Part shown: piece by piece, positions 55,008-64,000 of the stretch
How positions within the stretch are numbered: position 1 is the first letter of the stretch
How the letters are laid out: the number at the start of each line of letters is the position of its first letter
Origin: Chimonanthus salicifolius
Lineage: Eukaryota; Streptophyta; Magnoliopsida; Laurales; Calycanthaceae
DNA: 64,000 nucleotides
Reading direction: 5' to 3'
Assembly: GCA_013350335.1 (NCBI GenBank)
Contig: CM023541.1
Span: 35,084,739-35,148,738, forward strand
Made by a program: the position numbers and the translations under genes
The notes under the pieces: generated by a model
The model's database searches: none
What the model was told of the DNA's origin: nothing
What the model saw: only the letters and a program-made list of their open reading frames with translations

Positions 55008-56975
55008 TGTTGGCCTAAAAGTTAAATCTGTCTCTCCTTAGTTAGTCTGAATTGTCAATTTTGTGATTAGGTCATGACTGTGTCTGTGTGTCATAAATCT
55101 CACATCTGAAATACCTACAAAGTCAAATCAAACTTGAAGCTTTAGAGGCAGTGACAATTGGAAGGCCGCGCATCAAAAGACGTAAACTCAATGTATGCCA
55201 ACCAATTCAAGTAATTTGGATCTAAGTAGACTTAGAAGACTTAGACTTACCACTTGGCTAAATCTTATAATCCATAACTTAAAATTTGGTGGAATTTAAT
55301 TGAGTTTTTAAGTTAAATGGAATTTGCCCTATTTTGGAAAAGCTCTTGCTTATCAAATGTACTCAAATATTAGTAAAATCTTTAGATTTGATAGAGCAAT
55401 CAAAGAGTTTCTAAAAAGTCTAAGAACACCCAAATCGAAGTTGTAAAGCTCAAGTTATGAACATTTTAATGAAAATGTGCAAAACAAGACAAAACAGTTT
55501 TGTCATGAATATACCCTAATTTGGAGAGCTCATTTGTGCTATCAAGTGAATTCTAAAATTGATGAAATTTTATGAGTAGATATAATATTCAAAGGGCTTT
55601 CGAAAAAGTCAAAGTTCACTAAAATATGGGTTGTGTAGTTCAAGTTATGAACATTTTAGTGAATGGTAAAATAAGGTAAAACAAAGAGATTCTTGGGTTG
55701 GATAAAATTTACCCTAACTTTGAGAGCATGTTGAACTATCAAATAAACTTTCAAATTGTTCAAATTTTGTAAGTAGATAGATCTCTCAAAGAGCTTTCCG
55801 AAAAGTAGAAGAAATTATGGTCACTTTATTGAAGATTGTGCAAAGCTAACAAACCCAGAGTGGGCGCTTGCTCCATGAGGAGAGGTCGACTGTTCTACTG
55901 TAGAATTGAGAATTTTTAGTCTCAATTAAGATAGGACGACCGGTCCTTGAGAGAGGTCGATCAGTCTTGTCCAAAAAAGTCAGATTTTGGATTTTGAATA
56001 GGTTTTCAACGACTATTTCTCCCCAACTGTGCTCCTAAAGGCTATAAATTTAAAATAGCTGTAAATACATAACCTTGAGGCATTCTAAATGCAAGATTGA
56101 CTTGAACAAGAATCTCTTGGACATTATACCATCATTTCAAACATCTTTAAGAGCGCTTATCTTCCATGTTAAATCCATTAGCTCTTAAACTCTCTCTCAA
56201 TCACATTCAAAGCACCTATAAGAAAATCTTGAGCATCTTAGACTCAATCATTGTGCATTTGAGAGAACTTTTAGAAATAGATTGTCCACATAGGAAAATA
56301 TTCTACCATCCCTAAACATCTTCTCATGTTCTTTGGTTTGACCTTCATTAGAGCATCTATACATAACCAAAGAGACAAGAAGGAGATAGACATTCAAGAA
56401 CACACCAAAGTCACATCAAACAACAAGTGACTAGTGTTCTTGGTAATATTTACAAAATTACTTATTTTTATCTTTTGAGAGATATTTGTAAAGGGTTGGT
56501 GTAGCCCTATTAAAATCCAAGAGAGGTGTTCTCTTGGTGTATTGGTCCAATCTTTATTGTGAAGAAGATTAAGTGTTGTATGGGTTCGATCTCTTCCCGT
56601 GAAAGAGATCAAGAGTTATAATAGATTTTTTCTCCAGCGTTGAAGGGAAATGTTAGTGGAATCATCAAGTGGTGTACTTGCGGCGTGAATGTAGAAAAGG
56701 TTGTCGGACTACATAAAAATACTTGTGACATTATCTTCTCATCTCCTCTCATTTTATGTGTTTTGTTTCATATTATCATTGCATATCTATTTGAGAAGAC
56801 TTATTGATGCATGCTAATTATTCTTGCTTACATCTCTATTTGGAAGATTAATTTGCTTAACTTATAAAGACCAATTATTAATTGACTAAGGTTTTAAAGA
56901 AATTTAAAATTCTGATATAGGCCTATTCACCACCCCTCTAAGACTATTATAGACATTGACCTAGCACGACTAACA
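55008..56975 (+). mobile_element. Sirevirus-like copia solo LTR, 1968 bp
   Basis: Starts TGTTGGCC and ends GACTAACA. The flanks are TGCTA (55003-55007) and TTCTA (56976-56980), one mismatch. Near the 3' end, GCCTATTCACCACCCCTCTA is the phrase typical of Sirevirus/Maximus-type LTR ends. Direct repetitions (AAGTTATGAACATTTTAATG at 55451 and 55632; GAGAGGTCGACTG / GAGAGGTCGATCAG at 55882-55970) are also typical. There is no gag or pol. Confidence 0.78.
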
Positions 56976-56980
56976 TTCTA

Positions 56981-57265
56981 TATTACTTTTTGAGGATTAA
57001 TGGGGTGCCTCTATTTTATAAGGAGTCATTTTTAGATTTATTTTTTTAAATGAGAAAATTATACTTACAAAATGATAGTTGAGTTTATGCTAAATTTTAA
57101 TTAAGAATATTTTTATCACCTAAGGAAAAAAATAGAGGGAAAAATTAAATGTGTCTTTGTCAATCTCTTTTCTTAGTCATAAACATTTATGATATATATG
57201 AGGCCTCCTTTAATCATAGATGATAGATTTGTGAAAAAATCTTATAATATAATTATAAGATGACT
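56981..57265. other. Non-genic stretch
   Basis: AT-rich, no element recognised. Confidence 0.4.
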
Positions 57266-57269
57266 GATC

Positions 57270-58215
57270 ATGTAGACACCACATTTTCCTGCCAGCGGAC
57301 ACATCTTTTTGTTTTCATGTGTGAAATTAACATTTTGCTCTTCTATTTTAGATTATCCAAACGAACATCTAGTTCATTTTTTCGTTCGTTTGGACGATGA
57401 GACCGTCTGAACAAACATTTCAGTGTAAAATGCGTTTGTTTGGACCGTCTTCTCTCTATGGGTTGTGGAGATGGATTTTCAAACGATGCCGTTTCTCGAC
57501 CGATTTCTACAAATAAAGTATCAAGATTCATCTACTCTGAATTTTATAAACTCCATGATTGATTTTAAGTGAAAATGGTATAGTTTTGGACTTAAAAAAT
57601 CGTACCCAAATAATTAAGGAAAAATGGTCTTCCCTCTTAATTATTTAGATACGATTTTTGAAGTCCAAAACTATACCCTTCTCACTTAAAATCAGTTTCG
57701 GAGTTCATAAAATTCAGATTAGATGAATTTTGATACTTTATTTGTAGAAATCGGTTGAGAAACTGCCTCCCTGCCAACTATAACCTTTGCGCGTTTGGCT
57801 CGGGTTTTCAGATGAGACGGTTTCTCAACCAATTTCTACAAACAAGGTATCAAAATTCATCTACTCTGAATTTTATGAACTTCGTGACTGATTTTAAGTA
57901 AAAATGATATAGTTTTGGACTTCAAAAATCGTATGAAAAGAATTAAGAGAGAAGACTATTGTCCCTTAATTCTTTAAGTACGATTTTTTAAGTCCAATAT
58001 TATACCCTTTTCGCTTAAAATCAGTCCCGGAGTTTATAAAATTCAGAGTAGATGAATTTTGATACCTTATTTGTAGAAATCGGTCGAGAAACGACCTCGT
58101 TTGAAAATCCCTCTCCACAACCCACATAGAGAAGACGGTCCGATCTAAAATGGAAGGGCAAAATAGTAATTTTGCATTTAAAAACGAAGATTTTCAAAAA
58201 TACTCTCATTCCATG
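57270..58215. mobile_element. Mutator-type MITE relative carrying two tandem large hairpins
   Basis: The outer arms (57306-57345 ATTAACATTTTGCTCTTCTA TTTTAGAT and the inverse of ATCTAAAATGGAAGGGCAAA ATAGTAATTTTG at 58143-58173) and the subterminal GGACCGTCTTCTC...TGTGGAGA / CTCTCCACA...AGACGGTCC are inverted. They match the MITE at 13085 in their GGAAGGGCAAA segment and in the hairpin stem. The exact outer ends and duplication were not resolved. Two hairpins at about 57473-57770 and 57802-58110 fill the interior. Confidence 0.7.
57473..58110. repeat. Two tandem ~300-bp hairpins
   Basis: Each hairpin has the arm order ATTTTCAAACGANGCCGTTT, CTCGACCGATTTCTACAAA, AAGTATCAAAATTCATCTAC, GAATTTTATAAACTCCATGA, TTTTAAGTGAAAATGGTATA, AGTTTTGGACTTAAAAAATC. 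A short loop follows (near 57628 and 57955) and then the same segments inverted. Arms of roughly 140 bp with few mismatches would give long double-stranded RNA if transcribed. Confidence 0.88.
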
Positions 58216-58224
58216 AATAAAACT

Positions 58225-58375
58225 GTCTTTTAACATGAGGATTGATTTGATAGTCAAAAATCCATTTGAGATGTGTGAGGTTTTGAATTCAAGTCACTTT
58301 CAATACAAAATGGCCACTCTCCCATAGTGAATTAGTCAGGTACTCTTGGAAGCCTGGACACCTTGATCTTAAAAA
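58225..58375 (+). mobile_element. SINE (family 2), plus strand, 151 bp
   Basis: Flanked by a perfect 9-bp duplication AATAAAACT (58216-58224 and 58376-58384). The head has GATTGATTTGATAGTCAA and a box-B-like GGTTTTGAATTCAAG. The end reads AAGCCTGGACACCTTGATCT plus poly-A, shared with the SINE in intron 1 at 20353. Confidence 0.82.
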
Positions 58376-58384
58376 AATAAAACT

Positions 58385-58796
58385 AGGTCTTTCAAATATT
58401 TTAAAGATAAATAAATTTAAATAGTTTTTCAATTTATAAACTTTGAAATACTAATATGTTGAATAATAAACAATCTCTTTAAATTAAAATATCTAATCTA
58501 CCATTGGTAGGAGAAAATAATATTTAATTTTGGAAAAGGTATATTAGATGCTAATCTTCAAAACAGAGAGATTCGCTCCCTGTGAAGGGGGGATCCATAG
58601 GAAGAGAGATCGACACACGAATCGGAGAGTGTAATCTTCGATTTTCCAGTACGGTTAAGCTTGCCTTTCAATGTTGTTTCTCCCATCGTCTCCTGGTGGC
58701 AACTACAAGGCCCATCTTCTATGGTTTCCTCTGGAGTCTCTCTACTCAGCACAATCTGCTAGTTATGCTCTATTTCTGTCTATTCCTTTTTCTTCT
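58385..58796. other. Non-genic stretch, GC-richer from 58560
   Basis: 58560-58760 (GAGAGATTCGCTCCCTGTGA, ATCGTCTCCTGGTGGCAACT) looks like a plant 5' leader or first exon, but no product could be recognised. Confidence 0.35.
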
Positions 58797-59030
58797 TCTT
58801 TCTTCTTCCTCTCATTTCTTTTATTTTCTCTCTCCCTGCAGAAAATACAGTCACATTTTCCTGTACTTTTTTCTTTCTTTACGCTTCCCCTCATTCTTTC
58901 TCTCTCCCTGCAAAAACTGCAGTCAGCTGCTCTCTGTCTATTACTTTTTCTTCCTCTCATTTCTTTTATTCTCTCTCCCTGCAAAAAATGCAGTCACTTT
59001 TTTACCTTTTTTTTCTTTCTTTGTCTCTTC
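58797..59030. repeat. ~70-bp CT-rich tandem repeat, three units
   Basis: Each unit contains TTTCTCTCTCCCTGCARAAA followed by NTGCAGTCA, with units at about 58797, 58876 and 58945. The CTGCAAAAAATGCAG part is a small inverted repeat. The open frames through here (for example 58582-59082) are low-complexity artefacts. Confidence 0.82.
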
Positions 59031-59680
59031 ATTGTTTTTTCATGAGTATCCTTACCTCCATACTAATCCAATTGATACATAAAACTACTTCTAAAGCTCA
59101 TGTATCAAAACTCAAGATTTGTAGTCTAATTCTAAAAGAGTGAATTTTAGACCGTCACTTTTATATATAACAGATAATATCATTTTCTTTAATTTTTCAT
59201 TCTGCCCTCTCGTTCTTTTCTTTTCCTCTTTGGTTCTATTTCACAGCCTTTCTATCATTCAATCACATAGCCTTTCCTCTTCTCTCTCTCAATCTCACCA
59301 TTATCTTAGCATGCTCCTTACTACAAATCCCATTGATGCTTCAACATTTATATAGAATAGTGCATGCATTAACATTAAGACATTAAGATGTTCGGTTATT
59401 GAAATTGGTCTACTTTACATTGTTTAGATTTTGATGGACAATTAAAATAATTTCAAAAAGGCAAGCAAGGATATATGAATCCACTGTGCACCACCCATAA
59501 TATTCACTTAATTTTGGAAGATTTTTGTAATGACCCAAGAGTAGAATCTTGATTGGTTCGTTTAGCATCATGAATTGCTAAGACTATTGATCAATTGCTT
59601 TGTCACTAGGATTATGACTATAAAACTTCTTCGAGTGCAAAAAAGGGTATCATAAATGTATGCACAAGATTTAAGGGATT
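59031..59680. other. Non-genic stretch
   Basis: CT-rich to 59300, then AT-rich; no gene. Confidence 0.4.
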
Positions 59681-59684
59681 TTTT

Positions 59685-59842
59685 TTTTTCACTCTTTTGA
59701 TTGCATTTGATGTTGCCTTATTTCTCCTCCTTGAATGCAATAGTCTGTATTTTAGAGCATTTTCACTCTTTTGATTGCATTTGATGTTGCCTTATTTCTT
59801 CTCCTTGAATGCAATAGTCTTATGTATTTTAGAGCATCATCT
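59685..59842. repeat. 79-bp tandem duplication
   Basis: Two copies of CACTCTTTTGATTGCATTTG, ATGTTGCCTTATTTCTYCTC, CTTGAATGCAATAGTC and GTATTTTAGAGCAT, almost identical, so the duplication is young. Confidence 0.9.
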
Positions 59843-61590
59843 TTATCTCAAGTTTAATAGTAATGTTCTTCATTTAGTTGTTCATCACAAGAAGGAAATA
59901 ACTACTGGGGACTTGAACACAAAAACTCAAATTATTATCCCAATCAACCCATCTAATCACCCTTACCCATCTCCTAGTGGGGTGTCCTACCATTTGCATT
60001 GACCCATATTCTCACTCTCCTCAATGGGCCACCCCACACTTTCAATATGAGATATTTGTACCACAAAGGAACCACTTTTACATTTGTGGGCATTGCTTAA
60101 ATGATTACACTGCTAATATTAGTTGTTATTAACAATAGGTATAAATAGAAACAAATGCACATTTAAACCCATACACAGTTTATGAAATATACCAAGTAAG
60201 CTACGTGAGATCTATCTATTGTTTGAGGCAAGCTTATAACATACAAATTTCTTATTCAATTCATCAACTATGAGAAGAAATCAATGATCATTAAAGTTTA
60301 TTAGAAAAAGTATCTATTCATAATATTTTAATTTGTATGCAATCGTTGCTGAGTTAAACTTGTCGATTCATTATTGTTCTATTATATTGGGATCCAAATT
60401 ACCTTTCCTCCTACTCACAAATTGATGCTATAACCAAATTTTGGACATTTTAGTGTCAAAAAATAACTAAGCAACTGAAAAACCACGTATAAATCTATAT
60501 AGATAAATATCAATAACCACAAGCTGAAATAGTGACAAAATGAATATTTTTCCCATTAGCTCTCTCTCATGAGCTCCATGTATTCATGGATTGGATTTAT
60601 TAGATGAATTTTTCAATAACTTATCCAGTGAGCCAAAGTTTATACGATTATGACATGCATAGAAAAGTTATGACTTATTTTTTATAGCGTGTCATAAAGT
60701 GTCGGATTTGAGTTTGACATTAGTTCAATATAGGTTATTTTTTAATTTGTCATATGAATATATCTTTTAATTGCCAGAGGCATCCTCAAGGCTAGGGGAG
60801 AGCTGAATTGAGTTAAGTTTTGTGATTTTGTTTGTGGATTTTTTAGAGATTTTATTGTCACTTTCTCTTTACCTTACTTTTTGAAAGTTTGGCTTGTTTG
60901 ATTCTAAGAGAGCACATAGGATTGAGAATCAAGCATTCTTCATCAATTATTAAAAGTATTTCTTTGCTTTATTTTATTTTTTTTAGTCAGAGAAAATAAT
61001 TTATTATTTTTGAAGTTGAGTATAGAAGAATTCATTTTTGGACTTGCATTTCGTGAAAGTTTTATTTTATTAATGCTAATTTATTGGGTTTGTTATTTAG
61101 ACAAATCTTTATGTGTAGATAAGATCATCTTAGATTCTTGACCTAAATTAAAATTATAATTTAGGAACAAATAGATGATGAACCGAAAACCACAATCCAT
61201 ATAGATAATAAAACATAAACTATAATCCTAAATACACATGTCAGTGACATGTATAAAACAAACCTTTAATATAGGGAAAAAAATAAAATTTAACTTTCAA
61301 ACGATTTTACAAAATGAAAAAAATCCATTTTCACGAAAATCCCCTAATTCCTTCTATAGACGTATGAACCACTCTTACCTTAAACTGAACTTTTGAGATG
61401 CTTTAATTAAAGTTTATAATTTTCTATTTAGTTTAATAAAAAGAGCAATGATATATTCATTAAAAATAATTTCTCCTTATATTGATTAACATAATGTCCA
61501 AATCCATCGCGCGTGCCTACCCCTAGATTTATATGATTTAGATTCACTAAAAATGGACCCAACGCGTGGGAGACACAGAGAGATCCGGTG
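59843..61590. other. Non-genic intergenic stretch
   Basis: AT-rich; no gene or element recognised. Confidence 0.45.
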
Positions 61591-61671
61591 GCGCGAACGT
61601 TACTATCGTGCAAGGCGCGCTTAGTTTCTCGGAGAATGGAATGAATCTCGTCGGTTTTGGGGACGGAAGGT
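61591..61671 (+). promoter_or_regulatory. 5' leader of the LRR gene
   Basis: GC-richer sequence (GGCGCGAACGTTACTATCGT, AAGGCGCGCTTAGTTTCTCG) directly upstream of the ATG, unlike the AT-rich flank. It is probably the core promoter and 5' UTR. No clear TATA box is seen. Confidence 0.4.
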
Positions 61672-61736
61672 ATGGATCGAGTTTTGAAAGCTGCAAGGAC
61701 GTCGGGTTCCCTTAATCTCTCTAATCGCTCCCTCAG
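61672..61736 (+). CDS. First coding exon of an LRRC40-like leucine-rich-repeat protein (partial gene)
   Basis: The ATG at 61672 opens 21 codons plus two bases, ending CCTCAG before the donor GTCTCA. It encodes MDRVLKAARTSGSLNLSNRS, then L and a split R codon. From family knowledge this is the N-terminus of the plant LRRC40-type leucine-rich-repeat protein: a short helix, then SLNLSNRSL as the first LRR strand, continued in homologues by a DVP segment. Such proteins are soluble and usually about 500-600 residues. Exon 2 was not found before 64000, so intron 1 is at least 2.26 kb and holds an L1 element. The match is short, hence moderate confidence. Confidence 0.65.
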
Positions 61737-62221
61737 GTCTCACGATTCTTCTCCATTGTCTCCTCGTTATTCCCGAGTTTCGGAAAATTTAAAGCTCTCT
61801 CTCTCAAAATTTCAGATGTTCAATAGGGTTTTATAAATAAAATACCCCCATTTTTTCTCTCTCTCTCTGCATTTGAAGAATCTAGGCATGTAATAAGAAT
61901 TCGACACTGTTCATTTTGGTCTATGTCATGTTTGAAACATGCAACAACAAGAGAAAACATCATAGACGTCCCTGATTGTTCATTTCTAAAGAATCGAGGA
62001 TGATAGTTTTGACGATAAACTATCTCTTGAGTACTGGTTCCCTGTTAACTGGATGAGCACTTTTTTGTGGGACCCTCCTTGAATCATGTGGATGAGTTGG
62101 TTGAAAAGGCCTGTGCAGGAGCTATCAAATTGACCTGAATGAATCATTTTAAGGTTGTTTTGAAGTCCACAAAGTCCTTAGAAATCAGATTTAGTCTAAT
62201 GGCAAGTGTAATTTAGAAAAA
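61737..62221. other. Start of intron 1 of the LRR gene
   Basis: A CT-rich segment at 61795-61870, otherwise nothing recognised. Confidence 0.45.
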
Positions 62222-63401
62222 ATGAGTTCAATATGTCATGGTACAATACAGATTCATTATCTAGGTTAGCTTGGATTGGTTTGGCTCCCCCAAGGGTTCA
62301 AGCTTTTGTTTGGTGTACACTAAAGGGTAAGATCCTTACTAGAATGGAGCTCAAGAGAAGGAATCTGTTGAGGGATGGGGAGGATCTTAGTTGCCCCTTA
62401 TGTGGTCACCCAGAGGAGGATGTCGATCACCTTCTCGTTAGTTGCTCTATTGCTAGGAGTCTGTGGTTAAATTTTGCGAGCCTCTTTGAGGTTTCTTGGG
62501 TTGAACTGGGGGGGGGGGGGGGGGGGGGGCGCGGGCAGTTGTTGTGGAAACTTAGCCCAATGAAGAAGGCCGCTTGGAGCACGGTTCCAGCTACAATTTT
62601 TTGGACCCTGTGGAAAGAAAGAATGCGAGAATATTTGAAGGAACATCAAGTGAGATCAGTGACCTCTTCCAAAGGGATAAATGGAGGCTATGTGTGTGGC
62701 TCCTCTCGGGAAAGACTTCAAGGGTCTCAAGCCAATGGATTTCATGTCATCTTGGGTGGGGTGCATGAGGGGCAGCTCTAGAAAATTAAAAACATTTGTC
62801 AATTGGGCTCCTCCTCCTCGTGATGTAATGAAATTCAATGTTGACGGAGCCACTAGAGGTAAGCCGGGGTCAATAGGCATAGGTGGAGTACTTATAGGGG
62901 GGAAACTGTATTTGTCTTTACAGAATATGTGGGAATTAAGACTCAAATGAGGCAGAGTTACTTAGTATCAGGAGGGGTTTGACTATCTGGAGAGTTTATA
63001 GGCAAGGTTCACTTGTCATTGAAGGAGAATGCAATTAAATGGGCCAAGGGACTCAAGCGTCCTCCTTGGAAGCTGATTACCATAGCCAGGGAAATTAGGG
63101 ATTTAACATCGGGAATGGACGCTTCCTTTGTCTAAGTGAGTCACACAACAAATGGCGTTGTGGATTTCTTCTCTAAATTTAAAGTCAACAACTCAGACTC
63201 CGGGGTTTTCTTCCTTTGAGTTAGTGGAGACTTATTTAGGGATTTTACTTTGTTTATCTTTTGGGGGGATCTTTCTCTTGTTTCATGTTGTTATCCTGTG
63301 ATGTATGGTCTAATTCTTTTAGACCTCTCTTATAGGATGTAAAGCTTTTTTTGTACTTGTTTCTTTTATTTAATGAAAATTCCTTTTTACCGCTAAAAAA
63401 A
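62222..63401 (+). mobile_element. 5'-truncated L1 LINE in intron 1 of the LRR gene
   Basis: 62233-62620 encodes the zinc-binding RT-associated domain of plant L1 ORF2: LAWIGLAPPRVQAFVW, GKILTRMELKRRNLL, CPLCGHPEEDVDHLLVSCSI, ARSLWLNFASLF. After a 22-base G run the frame continues with MKKAAWSTVPATIFWTLWKE. It then shifts to the RNase H domain, VNWAPPPRDVMKFNVDGATR, GKPGSIGIGGVL, followed by many stops. It ends with a 3' UTR and A-rich tail near 63395-63401. A target duplication around AGAAAAAATG / AGAAAAATTG is possible. Confidence 0.87.
62508..62529 (+). repeat. G22 homopolymer
   Basis: Twenty-two consecutive G residues, then CGCGGG, inside the L1 remnant, read as a poly-Gly run. It probably expanded after insertion. 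Confidence 0.95.
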
Positions 63402-63936
63402 GAAAAATTGTTATGGTCCTTCATGGAAAATATGTTGTGATGGTGGAAAAAAAAAACATAATAAAATAAAATCAATACATAACACACAAGGTGAGAGAAA
63501 TTTATGTGGTTCATTGATGATGCTTACGTCCATGGGTGAAAGTGAATATGGCTTTCCACTATGGCAAAAAAAGAAGAATGAGAGAATTACAATATGCCCA
63601 CAATGAAATCCTAAAAGGAAAAACGTACTCTTTCAAACTTTATGAAGCTGGCACGGCTTTTTTTTGGAAAAATGGTTGACACAACCCTTTTCCAAAGTAC
63701 ATAACCCACAAAGAGGCAATCTAACTCTCTCCCTAATGGGTGTCTTAGGACCCAATTCTTTCACACAAATTTCATTTCTATGGTTTCTCATATGTATAGA
63801 AGGATCCCATTCACATAGAATCTCAATCACTATGCAATCCCGAAAAAGTACATTTTTTTTTAGCACTAATCCCCAAAAATTACTTGAAATAAGCATGAAA
63901 GGCCAACAAGTTTGAGACAATAAAGAACCCAAAGGG
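63402..63936. other. Intron 1 of the LRR gene, right part
   Basis: Nothing recognised. The short frames at 63633-63932 (-) and 63664-63915 (+) overlap each other and have no motifs. Confidence 0.4.
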
Positions 63937-64000
63937 ATTGGAGTGATGGCTAGGAACCTGCCTCAAGAAATGGGAGTCCTTAGTTCGATTCCACTCCACC
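63937..64000 (+). mobile_element. SINE head, cut by the window edge
   Basis: GGGATTGGAGTGATGGCTAG, GAACCTGCCTCAAGAAATGG, then GAGTCCTTAGTTCGATTCCA. It has a box-A-like TGATGGCTAGGAA and a good box B (AGTTCGATTCC) about 35 bases apart, as in tRNA-derived SINEs. The rest lies beyond the window. Confidence 0.6.

Noticed and set aside
58582..59082. 166-codon and 124-codon + strand frames
   Set aside because: Most of the length is the CT-rich tandem repeat, giving Phe/Ser/Leu-rich low-complexity peptides. No conserved domain is visible.

Overview
This window is nuclear DNA of a flowering plant with a repeat-rich, intron-expanded genome. The evidence is an AT-rich background, host genes split by GT-AG introns of 2 to 8.5 kb, plant Ty1-copia (including a Sirevirus-like LTR) and Ty3-gypsy elements, L1 and RTE LINEs, tRNA-derived SINEs, a Stowaway MITE, and hAT- and Mutator-like non-autonomous elements. 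The species cannot be fixed from the sequence. There is no bacterial-style operon, CRISPR array, rRNA gene or credible stand-alone tRNA gene.

Three host genes are supported. (1) A five-exon gene on the + strand (ATG 19914, stop 39553) encodes a 135-residue cysteine-rich protein with regular CX3C spacings. Its exons are only 39 to 135 coding bases, spread over 19.6 kb because the introns are packed with transposable elements. (2) A compact single-exon gene on the - strand (46833-47522) encodes a membrane-anchored, SAM-dependent methyltransferase-like protein of 229 residues. (3) The first coding exon (61672-61736, +) of a leucine-rich-repeat gene of LRRC40 type runs off the right edge.

Layout. 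1-5.4 kb: minisatellites, a copia-like solo LTR and the end of a hAT-type element. 5.4-6.95 kb: a Mutator-type non-autonomous element with a perfect 9-bp target duplication that carries three tandem palindromes. 7.4-15.7 kb: a concatenated copia-related array (LTR, gag fragment, unknown module X, repeated), with a SINE, a Mutator-type MITE and an ATCGGCCGAT-rich insertion in individual copies, ending in gag and RNase H remnants and a 3' LTR. 17-19.7 kb: degenerate and then clear 250-bp tandem repeats that stop just before gene 1. 19.9-39.6 kb: gene 1, whose introns hold a SINE split by a solo LTR, two tandem arrays, L1 and RTE LINEs, a hAT insertion, a cluster of hairpin MITEs and a deleted gypsy element on the - strand. 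40-46.8 kb: intergenic, with MITEs and SINEs. 46.8-47.5 kb: the methyltransferase gene. 48.5-57 kb: a nest of three solo LTRs, the central one 3.8 kb long and carrying a series of palindromes. 57.3-58.4 kb: a hairpin-bearing element and a SINE. 58.6-61.6 kb: intergenic. 61.67 kb to the end: start of the LRR gene, with a degenerate L1 in its first intron and a SINE head at the edge.

The host genes show no functional link to one another. The most unusual material is the Mutator-type MITE family, whose members share terminal regions but carry interchangeable palindromic cargo (TTCATTCGAATGAA clusters, triple palindromes, tandem 290-300 bp hairpins). Also unusual are the concatenated copia/X array, the palindrome series in the 3.8-kb solo LTR, and the degree of nesting within one small gene.
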